Part shown: piece after piece, positions 33,965-43,673 of the stretch | Position numbering within the stretch: position 1 is the first letter of the stretch | How the letters are laid out: each line of letters begins with the position of its first letter | Source: Pampus argenteus | Taxonomy: Eukaryota; Chordata; Actinopteri; Scombriformes; Stromateidae | Assembly: GCA_036937835.1 (NCBI GenBank) | Contig: CM072876.1 | Coordinates: forward strand, 19,528,001-19,592,000 | Direction: 5' to 3' | Length of the DNA stretch: 64,000 bases | The notes under the pieces: generated by a model | Database searches by the model: none | What the model was told of the DNA's origin: nothing | What the model saw: only the letters and a program-made list of their open reading frames with translations | Translations under genes and position numbers: made by a program

Positions 33965-35746
33965 GTTTTGATTGAAAATATTGCTCCTTGTTTAAGAAAA
34001 ACTGTAGTTGTCAGTTTTGGCCTTCTCTCGCCGAGAGAAAGCAATTTTTTACAAATGTTACAGTAAAAGCTGCAGGAAGCTCTCAGAAGTGAGTTTTGTG
34101 CTCCTAATCAGTAGAAATCAGTTACTTGTTGATGGCAAACATGGTTTTGATTTAAAATATTGCTCTTTGTTGAAGAAAAAATGAAGTTGTCATTTTTGGC
34201 CTTCTCTCGCTGAGAGAAAGCTATTTTTTCAACAAATGTTAAAAGTAAAAGCTGCAGAAAGCTCTCAGAAGTGAGTTTTTGGGTGCTAATCATTAGAAAT
34301 CAGTTACTTGTTGATGGCAAACATGGTTTTGATTGAAAATATTGCTCCTTGTTTAAGAAAAACTGTAGTTGTCAGTTTTGGCCTGAGAGAAAGCTATTTT
34401 TACAAATGTTACAGTAAAAGCTGCAGGAAGCTCTCAGAAGTGAGTTTTTTGGTCCTAATCATTAGAAATCAGTTACTTGTTGATGGCAAACATGGTTTTG
34501 ATTGAAAATATTGCTCCTTGTTTAAGAAAAACTGTAGTTGTCAGTTTTGGCCTTCTCTCGCCGAGAGAAAGCTATTTTTTACAAATGTTACAGTAAAAGC
34601 TGCAGGAAGCTCTCAGAAGTGAGTTTTGTGCTCCTAATCAGTAGAAATCAGTTACTTGTTGATGGCAAACATGGTTTTGATTGAAAATATTGCTCCTTGT
34701 TTAAGAAAAACTGTAGTTGTCATTTTTGGCCTTCTGTCGCTGAGAGAAAGCTATTTTTTTTACAAATGTTACAGTAAAAGCTGCAGGAAGTTCGCAGAAG
34801 ATTGTTTTTTGGTCCTAATCATTAGAAATCAGTTAGTTGTTGATGACAAACATGGTTTTGATTGAAAATATTGCTCCTTGTTTAAGAAAAACTGTAGTTG
34901 TCAGTTTTGGCCTTCTCTCGCCGAGAGAAAGCAATTTTTTTACAAATGTTACAGTAAAAGCTGCAGGAAGCTCTCAGAAGTGAGTTTTGTGCTCCTAATC
35001 AGTAGAAATCAGTTACTTGTTGATGGCAAACATGGTTTTGATTTAAAATATTGCTCTTTGTTGAAGAAAAAATGAAGTTGTCATTTTTGGCCTTCTCTCG
35101 CTGAGAGAAAGCTATTTTTTCAACAAATGTTAAAAGTAAAAGCTGCAGAAAGCTCTCAGAAGTGAGTTTTTGGGTGCTAATCATTAGAAATCAGTTACTT
35201 GTTGATGGCAAACATGGTTTTGATTGAAAATATTGCTCCTTGTTTAAGAAAAACTGTAGTTGTCAGTTTTGGCCTGAGAGAAAGCTATTTTTACAAATGT
35301 TACAGTAAAAGCTGCAGGAAGCTCTCAGAAGTGAGTTTTTTGGTCCTAATCATTAGAAATCAGTTACTTGTTGATGGCAAACATGGTTTTGATTGAAAAT
35401 ATTGCTCCTTGTTTAAGAAAAACTGTAGTTGTCAGTTTTGGCCTTCTCTCGCCGAGAGAAAGCTATTTTTTACAAATGTTACAGTAAAAGCTGCAGGAAG
35501 CTCTCAGAAGTGAGTTTTGTGCTCCTAATCAGTAGAAATCAGTTACTTGTTGATGGCAAACATGGTTTTGATTGAAAATATTGCTCCTTGTTTAAGAAAA
35601 ACTGTAGTTGTCATTTTTGGCCTTCTGTCGCTGAGAGAAAGCTATTTTTTTTACAAATGTTACAGTAAAAGCTGCAGGAAGTTCGCAGAAGATTGTTTTT
35701 TGGTCCTAATCATTAGAAATCAGTTAGTTGTTGATTGCAAACATGG
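33965..35746. repeat. Tandem duplication with 891-bp unit, including a marker monomer
   Basis: Landmarks at 34108, 34308 and 34656 recur at 34999, 35199 and 35547, each displaced by 891 bp. The two copies differ at very few bases (for example T-tract length near 34034 and 34925), so this is one of the youngest duplications in the array. Confidence 0.85.
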
Positions 35747-37852
35747 TTTTGATTGAAAATATTGCTCGTTGTTTAAGAAAAACTGTAGTTGTCAGTTTTG
35801 GCCTGAGAGAAAGCTATTTTTACAAATGTTACAGTAAATGCTGCAGGAAGCTCTCAGAAGTGAGTTTTGTGCTACTAATCATTAGAAATCAGTAACTTGT
35901 TGATGGCAAACATCGTTTTGATTGAAAATATTGCTCCTTGTTTATGAAAAACTGTAGTTGTCAGTTTTGGCCTTTTCTCGCAGAGAGAAAGCTATTTTTT
36001 TACAAATGTTACAGTAAAAGCTGCAGGAAGCTCTCAGAAGTGAGTTTTTGGTCCTAATCATTAGAAATCAGTAACTTGTTAATGGCAAACATGGCTTTGA
36101 TTGAAAATATTGCTCCTTGTTTAAGAAAAACTGTAGTTGTCAGTTTTGGCCTTCTCTCGCAGAGAGAAAGCTATTTTTTACAAATGTTACAGTAAAAGCA
36201 GCAGGAAGCTCTCAGAAGTGAGTTTTGTGCTCCTAATCATTAGAAATCAGTTACTTGTTGATGGCAAACATGGTTTTGATTGAAAATATTGCTCCTTGTT
36301 TAAGAAAAACTGTAGTTGTCAGTTTTGGCCTGAGAGAAAGCTATTTTTACAAATGTTACAGTAAAAGCTGCAGGAAGCTCTCAGAAGTGAGTTTTGTGCT
36401 CCTAATCATTAGAAATCAGTTACTTGTTGATGGCAAACATGGTTTTGATTGAAAATATTGCTCTTTGTTTAAGAAAAACTGTAGTTGTCATTTTTGGCAT
36501 TCTCTCGCCGAGAGAAAGCTATTTTTTTACAAATGTTACAGTAAAAGCTGCAGGAAGCTCTCAAAAGTGAGTTTTTGGGTGCTAATCATTAGAAATCAGT
36601 TACTTGTTGATAGCAAACATGGTTTTGATTGAAAATATTGCTCTTTGTTTAAGAAAAACTGTAGTTGTCAATTCAGGCCTTCTCTCGTCGAGAGAAAGCT
36701 ATTTTTACAAATGTTGCAGTAAAAGCTGCAGGAAGCTCTCAGAAGTGAGTTTTTTGGTCCTAATCAGTAGAAATCAGTTACTTGTTGATGGCAAACATGG
36801 TTTTGATTGAAAATATTGCTCCTTGTTTAAGAAAAACTATAGTTGTCAGTTTTGGCCTTCTCTCGCCGAGAGAAAGCTATTTTTACAAATGTTGCAGTAA
36901 AAGCTGCAGGAAGCTTTTAGAAGAGAGTTTTTTGGTCCTAATCATTAGAAACCAGTTACTTGTTGATGGCAAACATGGTTTTGATTGAAAATATTGCTCC
37001 TTGATTTAGAAAGATTGTAGTTGTCAGTTTTGTCCTTCTCTCGCCGAGAGAAAGCTGTTTTTACAAATGTTGCAGTAAAAGCTCCAGGAAGCTCTCAGAA
37101 GTGAGTTTTTTTGGTCCTAATCATTAGAAATCAGTAACTTGTTGATGGCAAACATGGCTTTGATTTAAAATATTGCTCCTTGTTTAAGAAAAACTGTAGT
37201 TGTCAGTTTTGGCCTTCTCTCGCCGAGAGAAAGCTGTTTTTACAAATGTTGCAGTAAAAGCTTCAGGAAGCTCTCAGAAGTGAGTTTTTGGGTGCTAATC
37301 ATTAGAAATCAGTTACTTGTTGATGGCAAACATGGTTTTGATTGAAAATATTGCTCTTTGTTTAAGAAAAACTGTAGTTGTCATTTTTGGCATTCTCTCG
37401 CCGAGACAAAGATATTTTTTACAAATGTTACAGTAAAAGCTGCAGGAAGCTCTCAGAAGTGAGTTTTGTGCTCCTAATCATTAGAAATCAGTTACTTGTT
37501 GATGGCAAACATGGTTTTGATTGAAAATATTGCTCTTTGTTTAAGAAAAACTATAGTTGTCAGTTTTGGCCTTCTCTATCCGAGAGAAAGGTATTTTTAC
37601 AAATGTTGCAGTAAAAGCTGCAGGAAGCTCTCAGAAGTGAGTTTTTGGGTGCTAATCATTAGAAATCAGTTACTTGTTGATGGCAAACATGGTTTTGATT
37701 GAAAATATTGCTCTTTGTTTAAGAAAAACTGTAGTTGTCATTTTTGGCATTATCTCGCCGAGAGAAAGCTATTTTTTACAAATGTTACAGTAAAAGCTGC
37801 AGGAAGCTCTCAAAAGTGAGTTTTTGGGTGCTAATCATTAGAAATCAGTGAC

Positions 37853-38602
37853 TTGTTGATGGCAAACATTGTTTTGATTGAAAATATTGCTCTGTGTTTA
37901 AGAAAAACTGTAGTTGTCAATTTTGGCCTTCTCTCGCCGAGAGAAAGCTATTTTTTTTACAAATGTTTCAGTAAAATCTGCAGGAAGCTCTCAGAAGTGA
38001 GTTTTTGGGTGCTAATCATTAGAAATCAGTTACTTGTTGATGGCAAACATGGTTTTGATTGAAAATATTGCTCTGTGTTTAAGAAAAACTGTAGTTGTCA
38101 ATTTTGGCCTTCTCTCGCCGAGAGAAAGCTATTTTTTTTACAAATGTTTCAGTAAAATCTGCAGGAAGCTCTCAGAAGTGACTTTTTGGGTGCTAATCAT
38201 TAGAAATCAGTTACTTGTTGATGGCAAACATGGTTTTGATTGAAAATATTGCTCTGTGTTTAAGAAAAACTGTAGTTGTCAATTTTGGCCTTCTCTCGCC
38301 GAGAGAAAGCTATTTTTTTTACAAATGTTTCAGTAAAATCTGCAGGAAGCTCTCAGAAGTGAGTTTTTGGGTGCTAATCATTAGAAATCAGTTACTTGTT
38401 GATGGCAAACATGGTTTTGATTGAAAATATTGCTCTTTGTTTAAGAAAAACTGTAGTTGTCAATTCAGGCCTTCTCTCGCCGAGAGAAAGCTATTATTAC
38501 AAATGTTACAATAAAAGCTGCAGGAAGCTCTCAGAAGTGAGTTTTTGGGTGCTAATCATTAGAAATCAGTTACTTGTTGATTGCAAACATGGTTTTGATT
38601 GA
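37853..38602. repeat. Locally homogenised run of 181-bp monomers
   Basis: Three successive monomers starting at 37853, 38034 and 38215 are 181 bp each and almost identical, with only isolated changes such as GTGACTTTTTGGG against GTGAGTTTTTGGG near 38178. The following pair (38396 and 38755) is alike and carries CAATTCAGGCC and TATTATTACAAATG. Elsewhere neighbouring monomers usually differ, so this patch suggests recent single-monomer expansion or gene conversion. Confidence 0.75.
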
Positions 38603-41008
38603 AAATATTGCTCCTTGTTTAAGAAAAACTATAGTTGTCAGTTTTGGCCTTCTCTCGCCGAGAGAAAGCTATTTTTTTTACAAATGTTTCAGTAAAATCT
38701 GCAGGAAGCTCTCAGAAGTGAGTTTTTGGGTGCTAATCATTAGAAATCAGTTACTTGTTGATGGCAAACATGGTTTTGATTGAAAATATTGCTCTTTGTT
38801 TAAGAAAAACTGTAGTTGTCAATTCAGGCCTTCTCTCGCCGAGAGAAAGCTATTATTACAAATGTTACAATAAAAGCTGCAGTAAGCTCTCAGAAGTGAG
38901 TTTTTTGGTCCTAATCATTAGAAACCAGTTACTTGTTGATGGCAAACATGGTTTTGATTGAAAATATTGCTCCTTTTTTAAGAAAAACTTTAGTTGTCAG
39001 TTTTGGCCTGAGAGAAAGCTATTTTTACAAATGTTACAGTAAAAGCTGCAGGAAGCTCTCAGAAGTGAGTTTTTTGGTCCTAATCAGTAGAAATCAGTTA
39101 CTTGTTGATGGCAAACATGGTTTTGATTGAAAATATTGCTCCTTGTTTATGAAGAACTGTAGTTGTCAGTTTTGGCCTTTTCTCGCAGAGAGAAAGCTAT
39201 TTTTTTACAAATGTTACAGTAAAAGCTTCGGGAAGTTCGCAGAAGATAGTTTTTGGTCCTGATCATTAGAAATCAGTTACTTGTTGATGGCAAACATGGT
39301 TTTGATTGAAAATATTGCTCCTTGTTTAAGAAAAACTGTAGTTGTCAGTTTTGGCCTGAGAGAAAGCTATTTTTACAAATGTTACAGTAAAAGCTGCAGG
39401 AAGCTCTCAGAAGTGAGTTTTTTGGTCCTAATCATTAGAAATCAGTTACTTGTTGATGGCAAACATGGTTTTGATTGAAAATATTGCTCCTTGTTTAAGA
39501 AAAACTATAGTTGTCAGTTTTGTCCTTCTCTCGCCGAGAGAAAGCTGTTTTTACAAATGTTGCAGTAAAAGCTGCAGGAAGGTCTCAGAAGTGAGTTTTT
39601 TTGGTCCTAATCATTAGAAATCAGTAACTTGTTGATGGCAAACATGGCTTTGATTGAAAATATTGCTCCTTGTTTAAGAAAAACTGTAGTTGTCAGTTTT
39701 GGCCTTCTCTCGCCGAGAGAAAGCTATTTTTTAAAAATGTTACAGTAAAATCTGCAGGAAGCTCTCAGAAGTGAGTTTTTTGGTCCTAATCATTAGAAAT
39801 CAGTAACTTGTTGATGGCAAACATGGTTTTGATTGAAAATATTGCTCCTTGTTTAAGAAAAACTGTAGTTGTCAGTTTCGGCCTGACAGAAAGCTATTTT
39901 TACAAATGTTACAGTAAAAGCACCAGGAAGCTCTCAGAAGTGAGTTTTTTTGGTCCTAATCATTAGAAATCAGTAACGTGTTGATGGCAAACATGGTTTT
40001 GATTGAAAATATTGCTCCTTGTTTAAGAAAAACTGTAGTTGTCAATTTTGGCCTTCTCTTGCTGAGAGAAAGCTGTTTTTACAAATGTTACAGTAAAAGC
40101 TGTAGGAAGCTCTCAGAAGTGAGTCTTTGGGTGCTAATCATTAGAAATCAGTTACTTGTTGATGGCAAACATGGTTTTGATTGAAAATATTGCTCTTTGT
40201 TTAAGAAAAACTGTAGTTTGTAATTTTTACCTTCTCTTGCTGAGAGAAAGCTGTTTTTACAAATGTTACAGTAAAAGCTGCAGGAAGCTCTCAGAAGTGA
40301 GTTTTTTGACCTAATCATTAGAAATCAGTTACTTGTTGATGGCAAACATGGTTTTGATTGAAAATATTGCTCCTTGTTTAAGAAAAACTGTAGTTGTCAG
40401 TTTTGGCCTGAGAGAAAGCTATTTTTACAAATGTTACAGTAAAAGCTGCAGGAAGCTCTCAGAAGTGAGTTTTTTGGTTCTAATCATTAGAAATCAGTTA
40501 CTTGTTGATGGCAAACATGGTTTTGATTGAAAATATTGCTCCTTGTTTAAGAAAAACTGTAGTTGTCAGTTTTGGCCTTCTCTCGCCGAGAGAAAGCTAT
40601 TTTTTACAAATGTTACAGTAAAAGCTGCAGGAAGCTCTCAGAAGTGAGTTTTGTGCTCCTAATCAGTAGAAATCAGTTACTTGTTGATGGCAAACATGGT
40701 TTTGATTGAAAATATTGCTCCTTGTTTAAGAAAAACTGTAGTTGTCATTTTTGGCCTTCTGTCGCTGAGAGAAAGCTATTTTTTTTTACAAATGTTTCAG
40801 TAAAAGCTGCAGGAAGCTCTCAGAAGTGAGTTTTTGGGTGCTAATCATTAGAAATCAGTTACTTGTTGATTGCAAACATGGTTTTGATTGAAAATATTGC
40901 TCGTTGTTTAAGAAAAACTGTAGTTGTCAGTTTTGGCCTGAGAGAAAGCTATTTTTACAAATGTTACAGTAAATGCTGCAGGAAGCTCTCAGAAGTGAGT
41001 TTTGTGCT

Positions 41009-41013
41009 ACTAA
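41009..41013. other. Target-site duplication ACTAA, left copy
   Basis: ACTAA here is repeated at 43674-43678, flanking the LTR element. Satellite copies without the element at 32868-32872 and 35874-35878 have one ACTAA in the same context (GTGCTACTAATCATTAG), so the 5-bp duplication is certain. Confidence 0.95.
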
Positions 41014-41184
41014 TGTCACACCGCGGTGAGGTCAAGCTGGGTTTTTGTTATGTCTTGTCATTTCCTGTTTTATTTTGAAAGTTAACTCTCCTCTCGTTTC
41101 AGGTCACTTGCCCTTCCTCATGTGTCACCGGTCTGATTGTCTTCCCCGCCCTGATTGTTTCCACCTGTTCCCCATTACCTGGTG

Positions 41185-41192
41185 TATTTATT
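41185..41192 (+). promoter_or_regulatory. TATA-like box of the LTR
   Basis: TATTTATT lies 31 bases before 41216, the first base of the segment complementary to the primer-binding site. Spacing and self-complementarity independently point to transcription starting at 41216. Confidence 0.6.
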
Positions 41193-41215
41193 GTCTGCGT
41201 CTCCCTTTGTCCCGT

Positions 41216-41225
41216 GCCGAAGTGT
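41216..41225 (+). promoter_or_regulatory. Predicted 5' end of the transcript, self-primer segment
   Basis: GCCGAAGTGT is the exact reverse complement of ACACTTCGGC at 41660-41669. In Tf1 and relatives the first bases of the RNA fold back on the primer-binding site, are cleaved and prime minus-strand synthesis. The match here is 10 of 10 and starts at the expected distance from the TATA-like box. Confidence 0.65.
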
Positions 41226-41595
41226 TTCGTCTCTTGCAGCGTTCACCAAAGCCTTCTTGCCTTCAACCCACAGCCATAGCGTTTTTGATCTAGTGTTCTT
41301 TTGTTTCTTCCTCGTCAGAGTGATTTTTTGTTGTAATTTTCTAGCCTCAGCCATAGCTTTATAGCTCTAGGGTTCTGTTGTTTTCTTCCTCGTAAGAGTG
41401 TTTTTTGTTGTATACTTCTTAGTCTAGCCCCTTTTGTTTTCTAGTGATCAGCCTAGTGTTTTGCCAGCCTCGTAAGAGTGCCCTTAGTTAATGTTTTCAT
41501 AGCCTTTGTTTTCTCCTCATTGTGAGTGATTTTGATTTTGTCCTAGTTAAGGCCTACGTTATAGTCTCACTCTTTCGGGAGTTTTCCAAGTCCTG

Positions 41596-41601
41596 AATAA
41601 A
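41596..41601 (+). terminator. AATAAA polyadenylation signal in the 5' LTR
   Basis: AATAAA lies about 55 bases before the LTR end and is repeated in the 3' LTR at the equivalent position. Confidence 0.6.
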
Positions 41602-41659
41602 AGCCACTCTCAGCCTTACTCTGCATCTGAGTCCTCATTCGAGTCCCGGCCGTGACAGT

Positions 41660-41669
41660 ACACTTCGGC
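41660..41669 (+). promoter_or_regulatory. Primer-binding site of self-priming type
   Basis: ACACTTCGGC begins two bases after the 5' LTR. It does not begin with the TGG typical of tRNA-primed elements. It is perfectly complementary to 41216-41225. The gag ATG follows at 41674. Confidence 0.65.
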
Positions 41670-41673
41670 CAGA

Positions 41674-42507
41674 ATGGACTCAGCAGAGGCTGGCGAGTGG
41701 ACGGCGGCGCTACGGGCTCAGGAAGCCCGCATCGCCCGTCAGGAGGAGCTTCAGACGATGATGGCATCGCATTTCGGGGAGCTCTCCTCCCAGGTGAGAG
41801 AGCTGGTGCACCACCTCCAGCAGATCACCCAGCCACCTGCGGCGCCGGAGCCTCCAGCAGCTGCAGCGGCTCCGTTCCAGGGCGCAGGGGTGGGAATCAA
41901 GCTGGCGCCCCCGGAGCGTTTCTCTGGGGAACCAGGCCAATGCAAGGCTTTCCTTATTGATTGCTCCATCCATTTTGAACAGCTCCCTCATGCTTTCGTC
42001 ACAGAGAGATCCAAGGTAGCGTTCATGGTTTCCCACCTGACCGGGAGAGCCAGAGCCTGGGCCACCGCCGAGTGGGCTCGTGACTCTCCACTTTGTTCCT
42101 CGCTCACGGACTTCAAAGCTGCCCTCATGATGACATTCGACCCAGTGTCTACGGACCGAGAGACGGCCAGGGAGCTGAGCAGTCTGACACAGGGCACAGA
42201 CTCAGTTTGTGACTACGCCATCCGCTTCCGCACCCTGGCGGCGGAGAGCGGCTGGAATAACGCCGCGTTGTACGACGTGTTCCTAAAAGGGCTGGCGGAT
42301 CACCTCCAGGAGCGACTGTTGCCACTGGACCTGCCGGCAGACCTGGACTCTCTCATCACACTCGCCATCCGAACAGACAACCGGGTCCGAGAGCTCCGGC
42401 AACCGCGGTACAGCGGTTCGACGTCGGAGAGGTATCCACGCATCACAGCCCCGGACAGGCAGGCTTTCCGTTATTTGCCGCCATGCAGCTTGGCAGGGCA
42501 AAGCTGA
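41674..42507 (+). CDS. Gag of the LTR retrotransposon, N-terminal and capsid-like part
   Basis: Gag forms the particle that packages the element's RNA. The frame starts at ATG 41674, 16 bases after the LTR, and runs 277 residues. Residues 15-50 are a likely coiled coil rich in E, Q and L. A Pro/Ala linker (51-72) follows, then PPERFSGEPGQCKAFL (79-94), which opens the capsid-like domain found in sushi elements and in the host PEG10/RTL genes derived from them. RARAWATAEW (125-134) is the usual tryptophan-containing block. The frame stops before a zinc knuckle. The knuckle lies just downstream in another frame, so gag is probably broken by a small indel between about 42400 and 42483. A programmed shift is less likely because such shifts normally follow the knuckle. 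Confidence 0.85.
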   Translation: MDSAEAGEWTAALRAQEARIARQEELQTMMASHFGELSSQVRELVHHLQQITQPPAAPEPPAAAAAPFQGAGVGIKLAPPERFSGEPGQCKAFLIDCSIHFEQLPHAFVTERSKVAFMVSHLTGRARAWATAEWARDSPLCSSLTDFKAALMMTFDPVSTDRETARELSSLTQGTDSVCDYAIRFRTLAAESGWNNAALYDVFLKGLADHLQERLLPLDLPADLDSLITLAIRTDNRVRELRQPRYSGSTSERYPRITAPDRQAFRYLPPCSLAGQS

Positions 42508-43232
42508 CGCCGGAGGAGCGACGACGGCGCCAGCAGGAGGGCAGTTGCTTCTACTGCGGCCAAACTAATCACCTCCTCGCCGCCTGTCCGGTCAGAAAGC
42601 CCCGGGAGGTGAGTCGACCTCCAGCCACAGCCCCCGTTCCATGCCGCCTGACACCAGTCAAGGTAATGCACCACGCCACGACCACCGCTTTAGGAGCCCT
42701 CATAGACTCAGGGGCAGATGAAAGCATGATGGACTGGGGATTGGCAGAGAAGATAGGCCTCAGAGCTGAACTTCTGACCCAGCCCATCCATGCCCGAACA
42801 CTAAATGGACAAGAACTTTTTACCATTACACACATCACAGAACCTCTCAAGCTCTGCATAGGTAGTCACACAGAACATATACGTTTTTATTTATTCAAAT
42901 CTTCCACGCATACTCTGGTTCTGGGACATCCATGGCTCCTCAGTCACAATCCCCACATTGATTGGAAAACAGGAACCATCAAGGGGTGGGGAGAGAATTG
43001 TGTGAACCATTGCCACCCAGTGTCGGTCCAGGGTCCTACCATGACTTCTGTTAATAATTTTTCTGTCTCACCTGTCCCAGTTCCAACCCCTGCTCTCGCT
43101 CCTATGTCCGCTCCTGTCATTGCTGTTGTGTCCACCCAAATTGCTGTCCCGTCCCCAGCCAAAGCTCTAACCCTAATCCAAGCTACAGCTCCCGTTCCCC
43201 TTCAACCCACAGCCATAGCGTTTTTGATATAG
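42483..43232 (+). pseudogene. Gag zinc knuckle and aspartic protease, fused to LTR sequence by deletion
   Basis: The segment is in a different frame from the upstream gag and continues it: MQLGRAKLTPEER leads into the knuckle CFYCGQTNHLLAAC (C22, C25, H30, C35; CX2CX4HX4C), which binds RNA during packaging. A retroviral-type protease follows, with catalytic ALIDSGAD (D75-S-G) and the flap-side LVLGHPWL (145-152). It would process the polyprotein. After a Pro/Val/Ala-rich stretch the frame crosses the deletion junction at 43199 and ends within LTR sequence. No reverse transcriptase, RNase H or integrase remains. The ATG at 42483 is only the first one in this frame; the sequence would normally be part of a longer Gag-Pol. 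Confidence 0.82.
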
Positions 43233-43673
43233 TGTTCTTTTGTTTCTTCCTCGTCAGAGTGATTTTTTGTTGTAATTTTCTAGCCTCAGCCATAGCTTTA
43301 TAGCTCTAGTGTTCTTTTGTTTCTTCCTCGTCAGAGTGATTTTTTGTTGTAATTTTCTAGCCTCAGCCATAGCTTTATAGCTCTAGGGTTCTGTTGTTTT
43401 CTTCCTCGTAAGAGTGTTTTTTGTTGTATACTTCTTAGTCTAGCCCCTTTTGTTTTCTAGTGATCAGCCTAGTGTTTTGCCAGCCTCGTAAGAGTGCCCT
43501 TAGTTAATGTTTTCATAGCCTTTGTTTTCTCCTCATTGTGAGTGATTTTGATTTTGTCCTAGTTAAGGCCTACGTTATAGTCTCACTCTTTCGGGAGTTT
43601 TCCAAGTCCTGAATAAAAGCCACTCTCAGCCTTACTCTGCATCTGAGTCCTCATTCGAGTCCCGGCCGTGACA
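43199..43673 (+). repeat. 3' LTR, missing its first 246 bp and with a 77-bp internal duplication
   Basis: From 43199 the sequence equals the 5' LTR from 41260 to its end. Length is 475 against 398 bp; the difference is exactly one 77-bp tandem duplication. The missing part includes U3 with the TATA-like box. It ends in CCGGCCGTGACA, followed by the ACTAA duplication and satellite. Confidence 0.92.
43231..43384 (+). repeat. 77-bp tandem duplication inside the 3' LTR
   Basis: The unit beginning AGTGTTCTTTTGTTTCTTCC occurs at 43231 and again at 43308; the 5' LTR has it once. It is bounded by CTCTAGTGTT/CTCTAGGGTT-type sequence, which suggests slippage between short repeats. Confidence 0.9.

Larger units (their letters stand above)
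21219..41013. repeat. Satellite family A, second block
   Basis: Family A monomers continue immediately after the LINE tail and run to the LTR element at 41014. The first 1.9 kb copies 11644-13510. After about 23085 the sequence follows the second 1063-bp copy (offset 8512, then 8330), skipping exactly one 182-bp marker monomer that is present at 14828. Further on there are 900-bp, 1753/1922-bp and 891-bp tandem duplications, listed separately. Monomers of 169, 178 and 181 bp are intermixed. No gene or other element is visible inside. Confidence 0.97.
41014..41657 (+). repeat. 5' LTR, complete (644 bp)
   Basis: The LTR runs from TGTCACACCGCGG to CCGGCCGTGACA. It contains a TATA-like TATTTATT at 41185-41192, a predicted transcript start near 41216 and AATAAA at 41596-41601. 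Two related internal segments (TTCCTCGTCAGAGTG and TTCCTCGTAAGAGTG) suggest an old internal repeat. Confidence 0.92.
41014..43673 (+). mobile_element. Tf1/sushi-type (Ty3/Gypsy) LTR retrotransposon, internally deleted
   Basis: The element starts TGTCACA and ends GTGACA, has LTRs at both ends and a 5-bp duplication of satellite target. Inside are a gag frame, a CCHC knuckle and an aspartic protease. Reverse transcriptase, RNase H and integrase are absent: the frame downstream of the protease joins straight into the middle of the 3' LTR at 43199. The shared part of the two LTRs differs by one substitution (41290 C against 43229 A) and one 77-bp duplication, so insertion was recent. The internal deletion must postdate insertion, because the 5' LTR still has the U3 region missing from the 3' LTR. 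The element cannot encode its own mobility. Confidence 0.93.

Noticed and set aside
41045..41364. Frames of 69-82 codons within the 5' LTR
   Set aside because: They are LTR sequence with no protein features; the end of one recurs in the 3' LTR only because the LTRs are copies.
41710..43162. Several frames opposite or overlapping gag and protease
   Set aside because: They are shadows in a GC-rich coding region; the plus-strand gag, knuckle and protease motifs account for it.
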